Positions 36,012-45,546 of a stretch of DNA of 64,000 nucleotides are shown here, one piece after another. Made by a program: the position numbers and the translations under genes. The DNA is from Acinetobacter gandensis (GTDB lineage Bacteria; Pseudomonadota; Gammaproteobacteria; Pseudomonadales; Moraxellaceae), in contig NZ_LZDS01000023.1 of the NCBI RefSeq assembly GCF_001678755.1, forward strand, positions 1-64,000. The letters run 5' to 3'. Numbering within the stretch: position 1 is the first letter of the stretch; each line of letters starts with the position of its first letter. Below the pieces are notes generated by a model. The model worked only from the letters and a program-made list of their open reading frames with translations, did no database searches and had not been told where the DNA came from.

Positions 36012-37934
36012 TTACTCCACAATGTACCGGCCGCGTTCGGCAACGGCTGCTTTTACTAGGTCAACGAAAGCATCGATAGACATAGTACCCAAATTTGTTC
36101 CAGAGCGTGTACGTACGTTTACAGTACCTTCCTCTACTTCACGGTCCCCAAGTACCAATAAGTATGGAATACGCTCTAATGTGCGTTCACGAATCTTAAA
36201 GCCGATTTTCTCATTTCTCAAGTCAGAAATAGCACGAATACCGTTTTCTTTAAGTTTAGCGACGACTGACTCACTTGCCTCAGCTTGTGAATCTGTAATA
36301 TTCATTACGCATGCTTGGATTGGTGACAACCAAGGTGGCATAAAGCCAGCGTAGTGTTCGATAAGTATACCAATAAAACGTTCGAAACTGCCAAGAATTG
36401 CGCGATGCAACATAACTGGTTGATCTCGATCGTTATCTTCAGTTACATAAGATGCATCAAGACGTTCTGGTAAGTTAAAGTCACATTGGATTGTACCACA
36501 TTGCCATACACGGCCTAAGCAGTCTTTCAGTGAGAATTCAATTTTCGGACCATAGAATGCGCCTTCACCCGGTTGAAGTTCCCATTCCAAACCGGCAGCA
36601 TCTAAAGCATCTGCTAAAGATTTTTCAGCCATATCCCAAAGTGCATCATCACCCACACGTTTCTCTGGACGTGTAGACAACTTCATCTGCACTTCTTCGA
36701 AACCGAAGTCTTTATACACATCTAAAGTCAATTGAATGAAGTCAGCCACTTCTTGACCAATTTGCTCTTTGGTACAGAAAATGTGTGCATCATCTTGGGT
36801 AAAGCCACGAACACGCATAATGCCGTGCAATGAACCCGATGGTTCGTTACGGTGACACGAACCGAACTCAGCCAAACGAATTGGCAAATCACGGTATGAT
36901 TTTAAACCTTGGTTGAACACTTGTACGTGACAAGGACAGTTCATCGGTTTTACTGCGTAGTTACGGTTTTCAGAATGTGTCGTAAACATGTTGTCTGCAT
37001 AGTTTGCAGCATGTCCAGATTTTTCCCAAAGCGTGAAATCAACCACTTGCGGTGTACGAATTTCTTCATAGCCGTTCGCTTGTTGAACTTTACGCATGTA
37101 CTGTTCAAGAACTTGGTAAATTGTCCAACCGTTCGGATGCCAGAACACCATACCCGGTGCTTCTTCTTGCATATGGAACAAATCAAGTGCTTTACCAATT
37201 TTACGGTGATCGCGTTTTTCAGCTTCTTCAATACGTTTTACATAAGCAGCAAGCTGTTTTTTGTCTGCCCACGCTGTACCGTAAATACGTTGTAACTGTT
37301 CATTTTTCGCATCACCGCGCCAGTAAGCACCAGAGATTTTAGTCAGTTTGAATGATTTTAGGAATTTAGTATTTGGAACGTGCGGACCACGACACATATC
37401 CAAGTAGTCTTGATGATAGTACAAGCCCATTTCTGTTTCGTTAGGCATGTCTTCAATCAGACGGAGTTTGTACTCTTCGCCACGTGCAGTGAATTCTTTG
37501 ATCACTTCGTCACGTGGTGTCATTTTTTTGATGACATCATAATCTTGATCGATGAGCTTTTTCATACGCTCTTCAATCGCTGCCATGTCATCTAAAGTGA
37601 ATGGACGTGGCATCCAAATGTCATAGTAGAAACCTTCTTCAATGACAGGACCAATTACCATTTTTGCTTCTGGGAACAGTTGCTTAACTGCATGACCCAC
37701 TAAATGTGCACAAGAGTGACGAATGATATGAATACCATCTTCATCTTTAGGCGTGATAATTTGAAGGCTTGCGTCTTCGGTAATCAGATCAGATGCATCT
37801 ACTAAACGATCGTTTACACGACCTGCAACTGTATTTTTTGCAAGACCAGGACCGATGCTTTGAGCAACTTCCATCACAGATACGGCATGATCAAATTCTT
37901 TTTGATCGCCATTTGGCAAAGTGATAATTGGCAT
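36012..37934 (-). CDS. thrS: Threonyl-tRNA synthetase
   Basis: 640-residue class II synthetase. Domains: TGS ([24 protein letters not shown]), the N2 editing domain with HHIIR-like [18 protein letters not shown], catalytic core motif 2 ([31 protein letters not shown]), zinc ligands ([10 protein letters not shown], the DDAHIF His and MLHRAILGS), and the C-terminal anticodon-binding domain ([40 protein letters not shown]). Full length. It is the first gene of the thrS-infC unit. In E. coli thrS is repressed by its own product at a leader operator; I could not identify such a structure here. Confidence 0.98.
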   Translation of the reverse strand: MPIITLPNGDQKEFDHAVSVMEVAQSIGPGLAKNTVAGRVNDRLVDASDLITEDASLQIITPKDEDGIHIIRHSCAHLVGHAVKQLFPEAKMVIGPVIEEGFYYDIWMPRPFTLDDMAAIEERMKKLIDQDYDVIKKMTPRDEVIKEFTARGEEYKLRLIEDMPNETEMGLYYHQDYLDMCRGPHVPNTKFLKSFKLTKISGAYWRGDAKNEQLQRIYGTAWADKKQLAAYVKRIEEAEKRDHRKIGKALDLFHMQEEAPGMVFWHPNGWTIYQVLEQYMRKVQQANGYEEIRTPQVVDFTLWEKSGHAANYADNMFTTHSENRNYAVKPMNCPCHVQVFNQGLKSYRDLPIRLAEFGSCHRNEPSGSLHGIMRVRGFTQDDAHIFCTKEQIGQEVADFIQLTLDVYKDFGFEEVQMKLSTRPEKRVGDDALWDMAEKSLADALDAAGLEWELQPGEGAFYGPKIEFSLKDCLGRVWQCGTIQCDFNLPERLDASYVTEDNDRDQPVMLHRAILGSFERFIGILIEHYAGFMPPWLSPIQACVMNITDSQAEASESVVAKLKENGIRAISDLRNEKIGFKIRERTLERIPYLLVLGDREVEEGTVNVRTRSGTNLGTMSIDAFVDLVKAAVAERGRYIVE

Positions 37935-38252
37935 AGAAAATCCTTAAGGAGTGATGCCCCGTACAATAGAGCATATCACCGCGAGATTATGATCGAGGGA
38001 ATCCCTCAAAAGATAAAAACGGTGGATAAATAAATTTCGACCTAAATTTTACACGCCCTGCCAACTTTAATAAACCTCTAATCCCATGGAAGTTGATTTT
38101 TCTACCGCCTTTTACAAGACTCCTGATAATTCAAGCAGATTTAAGCCGAAATGCGCTTTATGCTGTCAACATAATAATCGCGTTCTAATTCATAAAATTA
38201 TTCCGAATTTCGAACACCTATACCCACTGAAATCTCTATTTAGGCAGGTATC
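37935..38252. other. thrS leader and divergent gap
   Basis: 318 bases between divergent thrS and the Rieske/GltB-like gene. An AAGGA site precedes the thrS start. A GAGGGA-A-TCCCTC dyad lies at 37995-38007 in the thrS leader and could be an operator or RNA hairpin. I see no coding frame. Confidence 0.45.
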
Positions 38253-39872
38253 ATGCAAGCACATTCACTTATATCTTGGTCGAGTTTAAAACCGCTCCAA
38301 CCCGCTTATGCGCTCGCAGTCAATGTCCATCTTATGGTCTTAAGGCTTGAAGATGATGATGCAGAACAAGTTGTGGTCATGTATGGTCGCTGTCAGCATC
38401 GCGGCGCACTTATGGCCGATGCCCATATTCAAGGGGATAAAATCGTCTGTGGACTGCATGGCTCGCACTATATTTATAAAACGGGCATCAACCCACGTTA
38501 TCTGAATAAAAATCTGCAAAAATTTAAAGCGTGGGTGGAAGGCGATCAGGTGTATGTCGATCTTGAAGAAATTCAAGCGTGGGAGAAAAGAAATCCTCAA
38601 CAATATAAGCGTGATCAATACCAAGGCCTATATGCTGACTCTGCGCCCGCGCCAGAAGAACCACATAATAAATTGATCTTGGAACTTGCACGCAATGGCT
38701 TAAGTAAATTTGGACATCATGGCCCGACAGCTGCCATGGGCGTGCCTTTCAATCAACTCCCGAAATGGGAGGACATTCAACTGATCACCGCACAACTGTG
38801 GAAAATTCCATTGTTAGATGATGCACCCGTAGCAACCGAAGTGGTAATTGGCCCAAATGCTAAAAAACCCTTAAAACTCAAAATCCCCCTGTTTGTGTCA
38901 GATATGAGTTTTGGTGCGTTATCTCAAGAAGCCAAAGTTGCCCTTGCAACAGGTGCTGAACTTGCAGGTACAGGCATTTGCTCAGGTGAAGGCGGAATGC
39001 TTGCTGAGGAACAAGTGACCAACTCACGTTATTTTTATGAACTTGCATCAGGTCGTTTTGGCTATGACATCGAAAAAGTTAAAAAGTGTCAGGCCTTTCA
39101 TTTTAAAGGCGGTCAAGCGGCAAAAACAGGTACGGGAGGACATCTGCCAGGCCATAAAGTGGTTGGTAAGATTGCAGAAGTGCGTAAATTACCAGAAGGC
39201 ACCGCAGCAATTTCACCAGCGACCTTCCCTGACTGGACGGAACTGTCTCAATATCAAGACTTTGCGAATTATATCCGCGAAGAAACTGGCGGTATTCCGA
39301 TTGGCTTTAAACTGTCTGCACAGCATATTGAAAAAGATATTGATGCGGCTATCGCCATTGGTGTCGATTACATTATTTTAGATGGCCGTGGTGGTGGTAC
39401 AGGTGCAGCACCTACGCTATTCCGTGACAATATTTCTGTTCCAACCATTCCTGCACTGGCACGTGCGCGTCGTCATTTAGACCGTTTAGGACGGTCAGAT
39501 ATTAGTTTAGTGATCACAGGTGGACTTCGTGTACCCGCTGACTTTATTAAGGCACTGGCTTTGGGAGCAGATGCCATCGCGATTTCAAACTCTGCCATGC
39601 AAGCCATTGGCTGTTTAGGTATGCGTGCCTGTCAGACCAATGATTGTTCTGTTGGCATCGCCACGCAATAAGATCATTTACGTCGTCGTTTAGAAATAGA
39701 CAAATCGGCACAACAACTGGCGAATTTTCTAAATGCATCCGTTGAACTGATGCAAGTCATGGCACGTGCCTGCGGACATCATCATCTCAATCAATTCTGC
39801 AAAGATGATCTGACCACATGGAAAAAAGAAATGTCGAACCTCACTGGTATTCACTACGGTGGATTTGATTAA
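38253..39872 (+). pseudogene. Rieske plus glutamate-synthase-like FMN protein, interrupted by in-frame TAA
   Basis: The N-terminal 120 residues are a Rieske 2Fe-2S domain (Cys47, His49, Cys66, His69: CQHRG and CGLHG). A glutamate-synthase central/FMN-type domain follows (LFVSDMSFGALSQEAKVALATGAE, TGICSGEGGMLAEEQ, GGQAAKTGTGGHLPGHKV, LDGRGGGTGAAPTLF), with a 3Fe-4S-type cysteine set (C454, C460, C465). The frame ends at TAA 39669-39671 after SVGIATQ, but the same frame continues with 66 sense codons (DHLRRRLEIDKSAQQLANFLNAS ... HYGGFD) to a stop at 39870-39872. The expected full length is about 539. A single change of a Lys, Gln or Glu codon to TAA explains it. The truncated 472-residue product keeps all cofactor residues and may retain function. 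Confidence 0.82.
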
Positions 39873-39911
39873 GCTTCAAATCCTGAGCTTTTTTTCAAAA
39901 TCATTGAGCCT

Positions 39912-39940
39912 AAAAAAGGAGTCCAAACGGGCTCTTTTTA
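39912..39940. terminator. Terminator between converging units
   Basis: GAGTCC and GGGCTC pair around AAAC (one G-U pair), flanked by A6 and T5 runs. Confidence 0.75.
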
Positions 39941-41089
39941 TTCTCTGAACGTCTCGAAGGCCATGAGTCGATCGGCTTGGTACCACCAAAGCTGTGCAAA
40001 TTGAGGGATAATCATTTCACTTTGCGCAGGGCGAAAAAAAACATAATCATCCACTTCTATGCTGCTTGTCTGTGGAATTTGCACAAGTTCCTGATTACTA
40101 CTACGACCATATAACCCATGGGGCTGACTGCCTTGAGGATAAACATAGTTCCCTCGCCAATAACCTCCATAAATAAACACAGCCTGAGATTTTGCCCAAC
40201 GACTTAACCATTCTAACTGCGGTAATTCTGTCCGCGATAACACTTTTAGCACAGGTGTGGCGATCCACAAGGCATTTTGAAAAGCGTGCAAAGCTTTCAG
40301 TTCAAAATCTGCGGGTTTTAACAGCATCGAACCAAATGAGACTTCGTTACAGACGCTCTGCTGACAATGAAAACTAAAACTAGGACTACCACCACCATTC
40401 CAACAGGTGTGTTCATCACATAAGGACGGATAGCGCTGTTGTAAATAATCTTTGAATTGTTGATAACTTTGCTGTGACAGTTGATAAGTCTGTTCAGCAG
40501 ATTGAATCAGTCGTGGAATCTTCGCCACATGTGCGTCGTAGCCCATCAATCCTGAAAATTTTAAATGTTGAGGATGTCGAATGATTACATCCAAAATAGC
40601 CTTTAGCTCATTGATGGTTTTCAGGCCACCACGGTGTAGCCCCACATCGATTTCAATATTAATGCGTAGACACAGTTGATGCTGCTCAGCAAATTTTAGG
40701 TATTGGCCTAAACGCTGTTCACTATCAATCAGCCATTGCACTTGCAATTGCGTTGCCTGCAAAAACGCCTTGTCTGTATGGTTCAAGGCCTGAATCGGCA
40801 TCGGTTTTCCAAACAACACATCAGCTTGCGGCATCGACTCGAAAAGTGTTTTCAGGTGTGCAAAATGAAACAGCATGTAACGCTGTGTCTTGAGCTGTGT
40901 AGCACAATGTTGAAGCAATGCCATGCATGCCAAGGATTTCACCACCAAGCGAGGATGCAGACTGCGTGGTATTTGCTGCTGAGTGATCACCAAGTTGTGA
41001 TTTAATGCGGCAACATCCACGATTAACTGGGGCATACCTGTACCAATGTGTTTGAGCAAGGTATTCAATTGTTGATAATATGCATCCAT
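39938..41089 (-). CDS. PLP-dependent alanine racemase-fold enzyme (D-threonine aldolase/DSD-like)
   Basis: 383-residue cytoplasmic enzyme. The N-terminal TIM-barrel has PQLIVDVAALNHNL and RLVVKSLACMALLQ, with the PLP-binding Lys expected in VVKS. INIEIDVGLHRGGL and the C-terminal beta domain (SSIEVDDYVFFRPAQSEMIIPQFAQLW) fit D-threonine aldolase/D-serine dehydratase-like proteins, which use a metal His-Cys pair near the end. Here the typical HxC is replaced by RPAQSE, so metal use is doubtful. The preferred substrate is unknown. It lies 41 bases after the FAD oxidase gene on the same strand and is probably co-transcribed. Confidence 0.75.
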   Translation of the reverse strand: MDAYYQQLNTLLKHIGTGMPQLIVDVAALNHNLVITQQQIPRSLHPRLVVKSLACMALLQHCATQLKTQRYMLFHFAHLKTLFESMPQADVLFGKPMPIQALNHTDKAFLQATQLQVQWLIDSEQRLGQYLKFAEQHQLCLRINIEIDVGLHRGGLKTINELKAILDVIIRHPQHLKFSGLMGYDAHVAKIPRLIQSAEQTYQLSQQSYQQFKDYLQQRYPSLCDEHTCWNGGGSPSFSFHCQQSVCNEVSFGSMLLKPADFELKALHAFQNALWIATPVLKVLSRTELPQLEWLSRWAKSQAVFIYGGYWRGNYVYPQGSQPHGLYGRSSNQELVQIPQTSSIEVDDYVFFRPAQSEMIIPQFAQLWWYQADRLMAFETFRE

Positions 41090-41130
41090 GCATATGCTCC
41101 AATATCTTTATTAATATCTTATCTTCCAGA

Positions 41131-42408
41131 TTATTCAAAAAATAATTTTTGCAAATAAGGGTTAATCCACTTTTGTGTTGGATCAAGCTCCTGTCTAATC
41201 TGCATGAACTCATCCCATTTCGGATATAACGTTCTTAACTGCGCCGCCTGTAGGCTATGAATTTTGCCCCAATGTGGTCGGCCACCGTATTTAAGTAAAA
41301 TTGGCTCAACCCATTTAAAAATAGCTTGATAATCTTGTTTATAAAATTGGTGTATGGAAATTGAAACAGAAACTTGCTGATAGAAAGGACTCAGCCAAAT
41401 ATCATCTCCGCGCACCAAACGATATTCAATCGGAAAAAACATCGGCGCTTTATGGCGTCTCAATGTATATAACACTTCTTCAAAGCATTGCAGACCGTGC
41501 TGTAAAGGTATTTGGTACTCCATCTCATTAAACTTGGTATTCCGAACCGAAGGAAAAATACGACTCGACCAATCCACCACAGTTACAGGTTGAATAAATA
41601 CACCTAAAAATTTTTGCAGCCATGGATTTAGCTTTGGGCAAAGCCGTGTCAATTCAGCACAAAAATTTAAGAGTACATCTTCTTCGACCCATTCATTCGG
41701 TCGGGCAATTAAATCCTCCTCAGTTTCATCTAAAGTTTTTAAGATCACTTGATCGGCATGGCTAAATGCCCAAAACTCGATATGTCGATGTTGATATTGC
41801 CACTGCTGCATGTGTTGCATCAATTCGCTAAGGGCACATAATCGTGTTTGTTCTTTAAGTTTATACATCGGGCGGTTTTGCATTTGAATTTTTGTCAAAA
41901 TTCCAAAACTTCCCATCGCCACGCGGCCTGCATAGAAGATTTCACTGTTTTTTACTGAATTACACTGAAGAATTTCACCTTGTGCCGTTAACAGATCAAA
42001 ACCATGTACCAATGCTGACAAACACGGCAGTTCTAAACCTGTCCCATGCGTTCCCGTCGCAATTGCACCAGCTAAACTTTGTCGGTCAATATCTCCTTGA
42101 TTTATTAAGGCCTGATCGAAAACTGCCAGCTTTTCTCCAAGATCTGATAAGCGCGTCCCCCCCTGTACCACACTCTGACAGCGCTCTTCATCAATGTCGG
42201 TTATGCCTTTCATCTGCTCCAAACTGATTAACAGATCATCCGTTTGTACCAACCCATTAAAGGAATGACTTGCTCCCACAACACGAATTTTTTTGTTCTG
42301 CCTAACCAATCCCTGTAGTTCAAATATATTTTGCGGTTGTGCAAATTTTGGCGTCGCAGAAAATGAGCCCGACCAATTTTGCCAATGAGTTGCTCGCTGT
42401 ATCGTCAT
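41131..42408 (-). CDS. FAD-linked oxidase, D-arabinono-1,4-lactone/alditol oxidase-like
   Basis: 425 residues. An N-terminal VAO/PCMH FAD-binding domain has IRVVGASHSFNGLVQTDDLLISLEQM, whose His is in the position used for covalent flavin in this family, plus LAGAIATGTHGTGLELPCLSALVHGFDLLTAQGE. The C-terminal substrate domain is the ALO type, with PIEYRLVRGDDIWLSPF and a C-terminal HWGKIHSLQAAQLRTLYPKWDEFMQIRQELDPTQKWINPYL. Such enzymes oxidise aldono-lactones or alditols with O2. The ATG at 42408 follows a GGGGGAT site; a GTG at 42420 is possible. It heads a two-gene unit with the racemase-fold gene. Confidence 0.82.
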   Translation of the reverse strand: MTIQRATHWQNWSGSFSATPKFAQPQNIFELQGLVRQNKKIRVVGASHSFNGLVQTDDLLISLEQMKGITDIDEERCQSVVQGGTRLSDLGEKLAVFDQALINQGDIDRQSLAGAIATGTHGTGLELPCLSALVHGFDLLTAQGEILQCNSVKNSEIFYAGRVAMGSFGILTKIQMQNRPMYKLKEQTRLCALSELMQHMQQWQYQHRHIEFWAFSHADQVILKTLDETEEDLIARPNEWVEEDVLLNFCAELTRLCPKLNPWLQKFLGVFIQPVTVVDWSSRIFPSVRNTKFNEMEYQIPLQHGLQCFEEVLYTLRRHKAPMFFPIEYRLVRGDDIWLSPFYQQVSVSISIHQFYKQDYQAIFKWVEPILLKYGGRPHWGKIHSLQAAQLRTLYPKWDEFMQIRQELDPTQKWINPYLQKLFFE

Positions 42409-42988
42409 GATATCCCCCACTGTACGAGCTGTTTATTGTTTTTATTTTCTTGATTATTGTTCTGCACTCATTCTCCTAAAATAGGACGAATCAATGCATC
42501 GATATTTTCTCATTTATGCCGTTTAAAATGATGATCGTCAATCAAATTTTTATCAGATCAAATATAAGACTGCGGCGTGGTTATAGATTATTACAAAGTT
42601 ATTTATGTGACTTTTTTCTTATATTTTTCATTGAGTTTTTCAACATTTTTTTAATTTTAAACCAGTGTAAATGTCATTGACGCTCCTTATTTAAACCGAG
42701 AGTTCTATCCATGAATGACATATTTTGTTTGTTGTGTACGACTTACAAAATCAGTCAATTTTTACATTTAAACTTGATCGTTTTTCAGCTAATTTATTTA
42801 AGCTTTAAAATCAAACTTTAGAACCAAACAGTTCACTTTTACTGCGATTTAATATTTTATAGCTATAAAAATCAAATAATTAAATTTTTAGTGCAAATAC
42901 TCGACTAAAGCATAAATGCAAGACATGGCATGACTGCCTTATTGTGACAGTAGCTTAAAACAAATATACATGGACTTGGAGTACTACA
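42409..42988. other. Long non-coding gap before acyl-CoA synthetase
   Basis: 580 AT-rich bases between divergent genes. It contains a perfect 16-bp palindrome (42855-42870) and a TTGGAG site before the ATG at 42989. One 36-codon frame at 42711 has a GAGAG-like site but no recognisable sequence. No RNA gene is recognisable by eye. Confidence 0.45.
42855..42870. promoter_or_regulatory. Perfect 16-bp palindrome upstream of acyl-CoA synthetase
   Basis: TTTTATAGCTATAAAA is fully self-complementary and lies about 120 bases before the acyl-CoA synthetase ATG. It could be an operator for a dimeric regulator, though AT-rich palindromes also arise by chance. Confidence 0.35.
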
Positions 42989-44629
42989 ATGGTTAGCGCA
43001 TACGATGAATTGCCACGGACCCCGGCGAATTTTGTTGCACTTTCACCTCTACGTTATCTAGAGCGTGCGGCATATATTTATCCAGATCAGGATGCCATTA
43101 TCCATGGTAATCGTCATATTTCATGGCGTGAAACCTATAACCGTTGCCGTCAGTTTGCCCACCAATTACAACAATTGGGCATTGGTAAAAATGACACCGT
43201 TTCAGTTTTACTTCCCAACGTCCCTGCAATGATTGAAGCACACTTCGCCGTTCCTATGGCAGGTGCTGTACTGAATACCTTAAATACGCGATTAGACGCG
43301 AAAACCATTGCTTTCATGCTTGAACACGCTGAGAGTAAAGTATTGTTGGTCGATCCTGAATTTGCTCAAGTTGCAACTGAAGCTTTGGCTTTAATCGATC
43401 AAGAAATTTTCATCATAGATGTTGCAGATGTGGAATACGAAGGCACTGCAAATAACATTGGACAAATTGAGTTTGAGGAATGGCTTGCACAGGGTGATGC
43501 AAACTTTGAATGGCATCTTCCAGGTGATGAATGGGATGCTATCAGCTTAAGCTATACCTCAGGCACCACAGGTAATCCTAAAGGTGTGGTGTATCATCAC
43601 CGTGGTGCTTACATTAATGCAGCAAGCAACATTATTGCGTGTGGCATGACACCTCGTGCGACCTATCTCTGGACTTTACCACTTTTCCATTGCAATGGAT
43701 GGTGCTTCGCTTGGACCATGGCTGCCAATGGTGGTACCAATATCTGTTTACGTAAAGTCGACCCTGAATTGATTTTCAAACTAATTGCAGAGCATAAAGT
43801 TGATTATTTCTGTGGTGCACCAATCGTACTTTCAATGCTAATCAACACACCTGAAGATAAAAAGACCAAAATTGACCACCGTGTTGAAGTCATGGTGGCT
43901 GGTGCTGCACCACCCGCTGCGATTATTGAAGGCATGCGCAACATCGGCATTAATGTCACACATGTATACGGTTTAACTGAAACCTACGGCCCTTCTGCAC
44001 TATGTGCTTCTCAGGCTGGATGGTCTGACCTTTCGATTCAAGAGCAAGCTCAATTACACTCACGCCAAGGTGTGCCTTACCCACTACAAGATGGTATGAA
44101 AGTCATTGATCCTGAAACGATGCTACCTGTTGCACATGATGGTCAAACCATGGGTGAGATCATGTTCCGTGGCAACATTGTCATGAAAGGTTACTTGAAA
44201 AACCCTGAAGCCACTGCTGAAGCATTTGCAGGTGGCTGGTTCCATACTGGTGATTTGGCCGTTTGCCAACCTGATGGCTATGCAAAAATCACCGATCGCT
44301 CTAAGGATGTCATCATTTCGGGTGGAGAAAATATTTCTTCACTTGAAGTAGAAGAAATTCTATACCAACATCCTGCAGTATTAACTGCGGCGGTAGTTGC
44401 CAAGCCTGATCCACGCTGGCAAGAAGTTCCGTGTGCATTTATTGAATTAAAAACAGGCAAAGAAGCGACACCTGAAGAACTGATTGAATTCTGTAAACAA
44501 CATCTCGCACGCTTTAAAGTGCCAAAAGATGTGGTAATTACGGAAATTCCAAAAACATCTACAGGAAAACTGCAAAAATTCGTTCTACGTGATTGGGCAA
44601 AAGAACGTGCTGTCGGTGAGTTTAATTAA
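42989..44629 (+). CDS. Fatty-acid-type acyl-CoA synthetase (AMP-forming)
   Basis: 546-residue ANL-family ligase that activates a carboxylic acid with ATP and joins it to CoA. Motifs: P-loop LSYTSGTTGNPKGVVYHHRG near residue 190, VYGLTETYGP, GWFHTGDLAVCQPDGYAKITDRSKDVIISGGENISSLEVEE, and the catalytic Lys block PKTSTGKLQKFVLRDWA. The N-terminus (PRTPANFVALSPLRYLERAAYIYPDQDAIIHG) and length fit the medium-chain AlkK/DmdB-type branch, so medium-chain or methylthio-alkanoates are likely substrates. Monocistronic, with a long upstream region, suggesting regulated expression. Confidence 0.85.
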   Translation: MVSAYDELPRTPANFVALSPLRYLERAAYIYPDQDAIIHGNRHISWRETYNRCRQFAHQLQQLGIGKNDTVSVLLPNVPAMIEAHFAVPMAGAVLNTLNTRLDAKTIAFMLEHAESKVLLVDPEFAQVATEALALIDQEIFIIDVADVEYEGTANNIGQIEFEEWLAQGDANFEWHLPGDEWDAISLSYTSGTTGNPKGVVYHHRGAYINAASNIIACGMTPRATYLWTLPLFHCNGWCFAWTMAANGGTNICLRKVDPELIFKLIAEHKVDYFCGAPIVLSMLINTPEDKKTKIDHRVEVMVAGAAPPAAIIEGMRNIGINVTHVYGLTETYGPSALCASQAGWSDLSIQEQAQLHSRQGVPYPLQDGMKVIDPETMLPVAHDGQTMGEIMFRGNIVMKGYLKNPEATAEAFAGGWFHTGDLAVCQPDGYAKITDRSKDVIISGGENISSLEVEEILYQHPAVLTAAVVAKPDPRWQEVPCAFIELKTGKEATPEELIEFCKQHLARFKVPKDVVITEIPKTSTGKLQKFVLRDWAKERAVGEFN

Positions 44630-44639
44630 CCTCTTTTGA

Positions 44640-44672
44640 GAGTCGTATTTCATTGAAAAATGCGACTTTTTC
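44640..44672 (+). terminator. Terminator of acyl-CoA synthetase gene
   Basis: AGTCGTATTT pairs with AAATGCGACT (one G-U pair) followed by T5. Confidence 0.75.
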
Positions 44673-44687
44673 ATAAACACCACACAT

Positions 44688-44718
44688 AAAAAAGCGACCT
44701 GAACAGGTCGCTTTTTTT
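44688..44718. terminator. Bidirectional terminator
   Basis: GCGACCTG pairs perfectly with CAGGTCGC around AA, with A6 and T7 runs. It ends the pcnB-to-yjgA unit from the other side. Confidence 0.93.
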
Positions 44719-44737
44719 ATTCTACAAATCGTACAAA

Positions 44738-45274
44738 TCAGTTATCTGAAATTAACGCAACTTGTTGAATATAATTAAACAATTTCAACTTAGAAGCGGC
44801 AATTTGTTCTTCAGGCATTTGTTTAGTGATGTCACGCTGAATACGCAAAAGATGCTGACGAATTGGATGATGTTCAGCTGCATTGTGTGCTTTCATGAAC
44901 TCTTTAATCACAGGTTCACCCTGTGCAATCATACGATCAACCCAGCGCTGCAATTGTGCAGTTTTTTTCGCACCCTGCTGCGGTGTTAAATAAGACAGAA
45001 TCATTGCCTCATCTTCATTACGCAACAATTTACCAATACGTAAAAATTGACGACGACGAGCTTCTCCCGAAGTAATCGAACGTACATCAAGTAAAGCATC
45101 AATCAAGCGTTCTTCAACTGGAAGTTTCTGAATTTGCTTAACACTCAATTCAGCCAATTGTTCGCCCAAAGCAGCCATACGTTGCACTGCTTTTTTTTGT
45201 TCAGTTTTGCTCGCACGTCCATCTAGGGATTCAAAGTCTTCTTCAGTAAAACGCTGTTGCGGTCGACGTGCCAC
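44738..45274 (-). CDS. yjgA: Ribosome biogenesis factor YjgA/DarP
   Basis: 178-residue highly charged helical protein of the YjgA (DarP, DUF615) family, which associates with late 50S assembly intermediates. Typical blocks: SKTEQKKAVQRMAALGEQLAELS, DALLDVRSITSGEARRRQFLRIGKLLRNED and AEHHPIRQHLLRIQRDI. It is the last gene of the long minus-strand unit and begins 2 bases after npr. Confidence 0.92.
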   Translation of the reverse strand: MARRPQQRFTEEDFESLDGRASKTEQKKAVQRMAALGEQLAELSVKQIQKLPVEERLIDALLDVRSITSGEARRRQFLRIGKLLRNEDEAMILSYLTPQQGAKKTAQLQRWVDRMIAQGEPVIKEFMKAHNAAEHHPIRQHLLRIQRDITKQMPEEQIAASKLKLFNYIQQVALISDN

Positions 45275-45276
45275 GG

Positions 45277-45546
45277 TTAATCTGCCTCGTAAAATTTTGC
45301 TGCAAATAGTGCTTGAATTTCAGATAAAGCTTTTTCTTCATCTGCACCTTCAATCACTAAGCGTAAAGTTGTGCCCTTGCCCGCACCTAGCATGAGCAAA
45401 GACATAATATTTTTGGCATCCACTAATTTTCCGCCTTTACCAATTTGAATCGACGAGCGAAATTTGGTTGTCACTTCGATTAGCTTGCCAGATGCACGCG
45501 CATGTAAACCCAGTTTATTAATTACGTCAACGGTTGTGTCGATCAT
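45277..45546 (-). CDS. ptsO: HPr-family phosphocarrier NPr
   Basis: 89-residue HPr-fold protein. The phosphorylated His15 lies in [15 protein letters not shown], and the second conserved Ser block is [15 protein letters not shown]. It carries phosphate from PtsP to EIIA(Ntr) in the nitrogen PTS. Acinetobacter lacks most sugar PTS, so its role is regulatory. It overlaps the rapZ stop by four bases, the rapZ-npr order common in gammaproteobacteria, though ptsN is not next to it here. In A. baumannii it has been reported to interact with GigB, whose gene is at 2471-2989. Confidence 0.93.
   Translation of the reverse strand: MIDTTVDVINKLGLHARASGKLIEVTTKFRSSIQIGKGGKLVDAKNIMSLLMLGAGKGTTLRLVIEGADEEKALSEIQALFAAKFYEAD

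Noticed and set aside
36909..37342. Overlapping 128- and 96-residue plus-strand frames opposite thrS
   Set aside because: Antisense shadows of a strongly conserved gene; Cys/Phe/His-rich composition and no start signals.
39669..39671. TAA as programmed readthrough or recoding site
   Set aside because: No readthrough context or structure is evident, and bacteria do not recode TAA to Sec or Pyl; a point mutation or sequence error is simpler.
42711..42821. 36-codon frame with a GAGAG-like site
   Set aside because: Too short, AT-biased, hydrophobic by composition; nothing beyond the site supports it as a gene.
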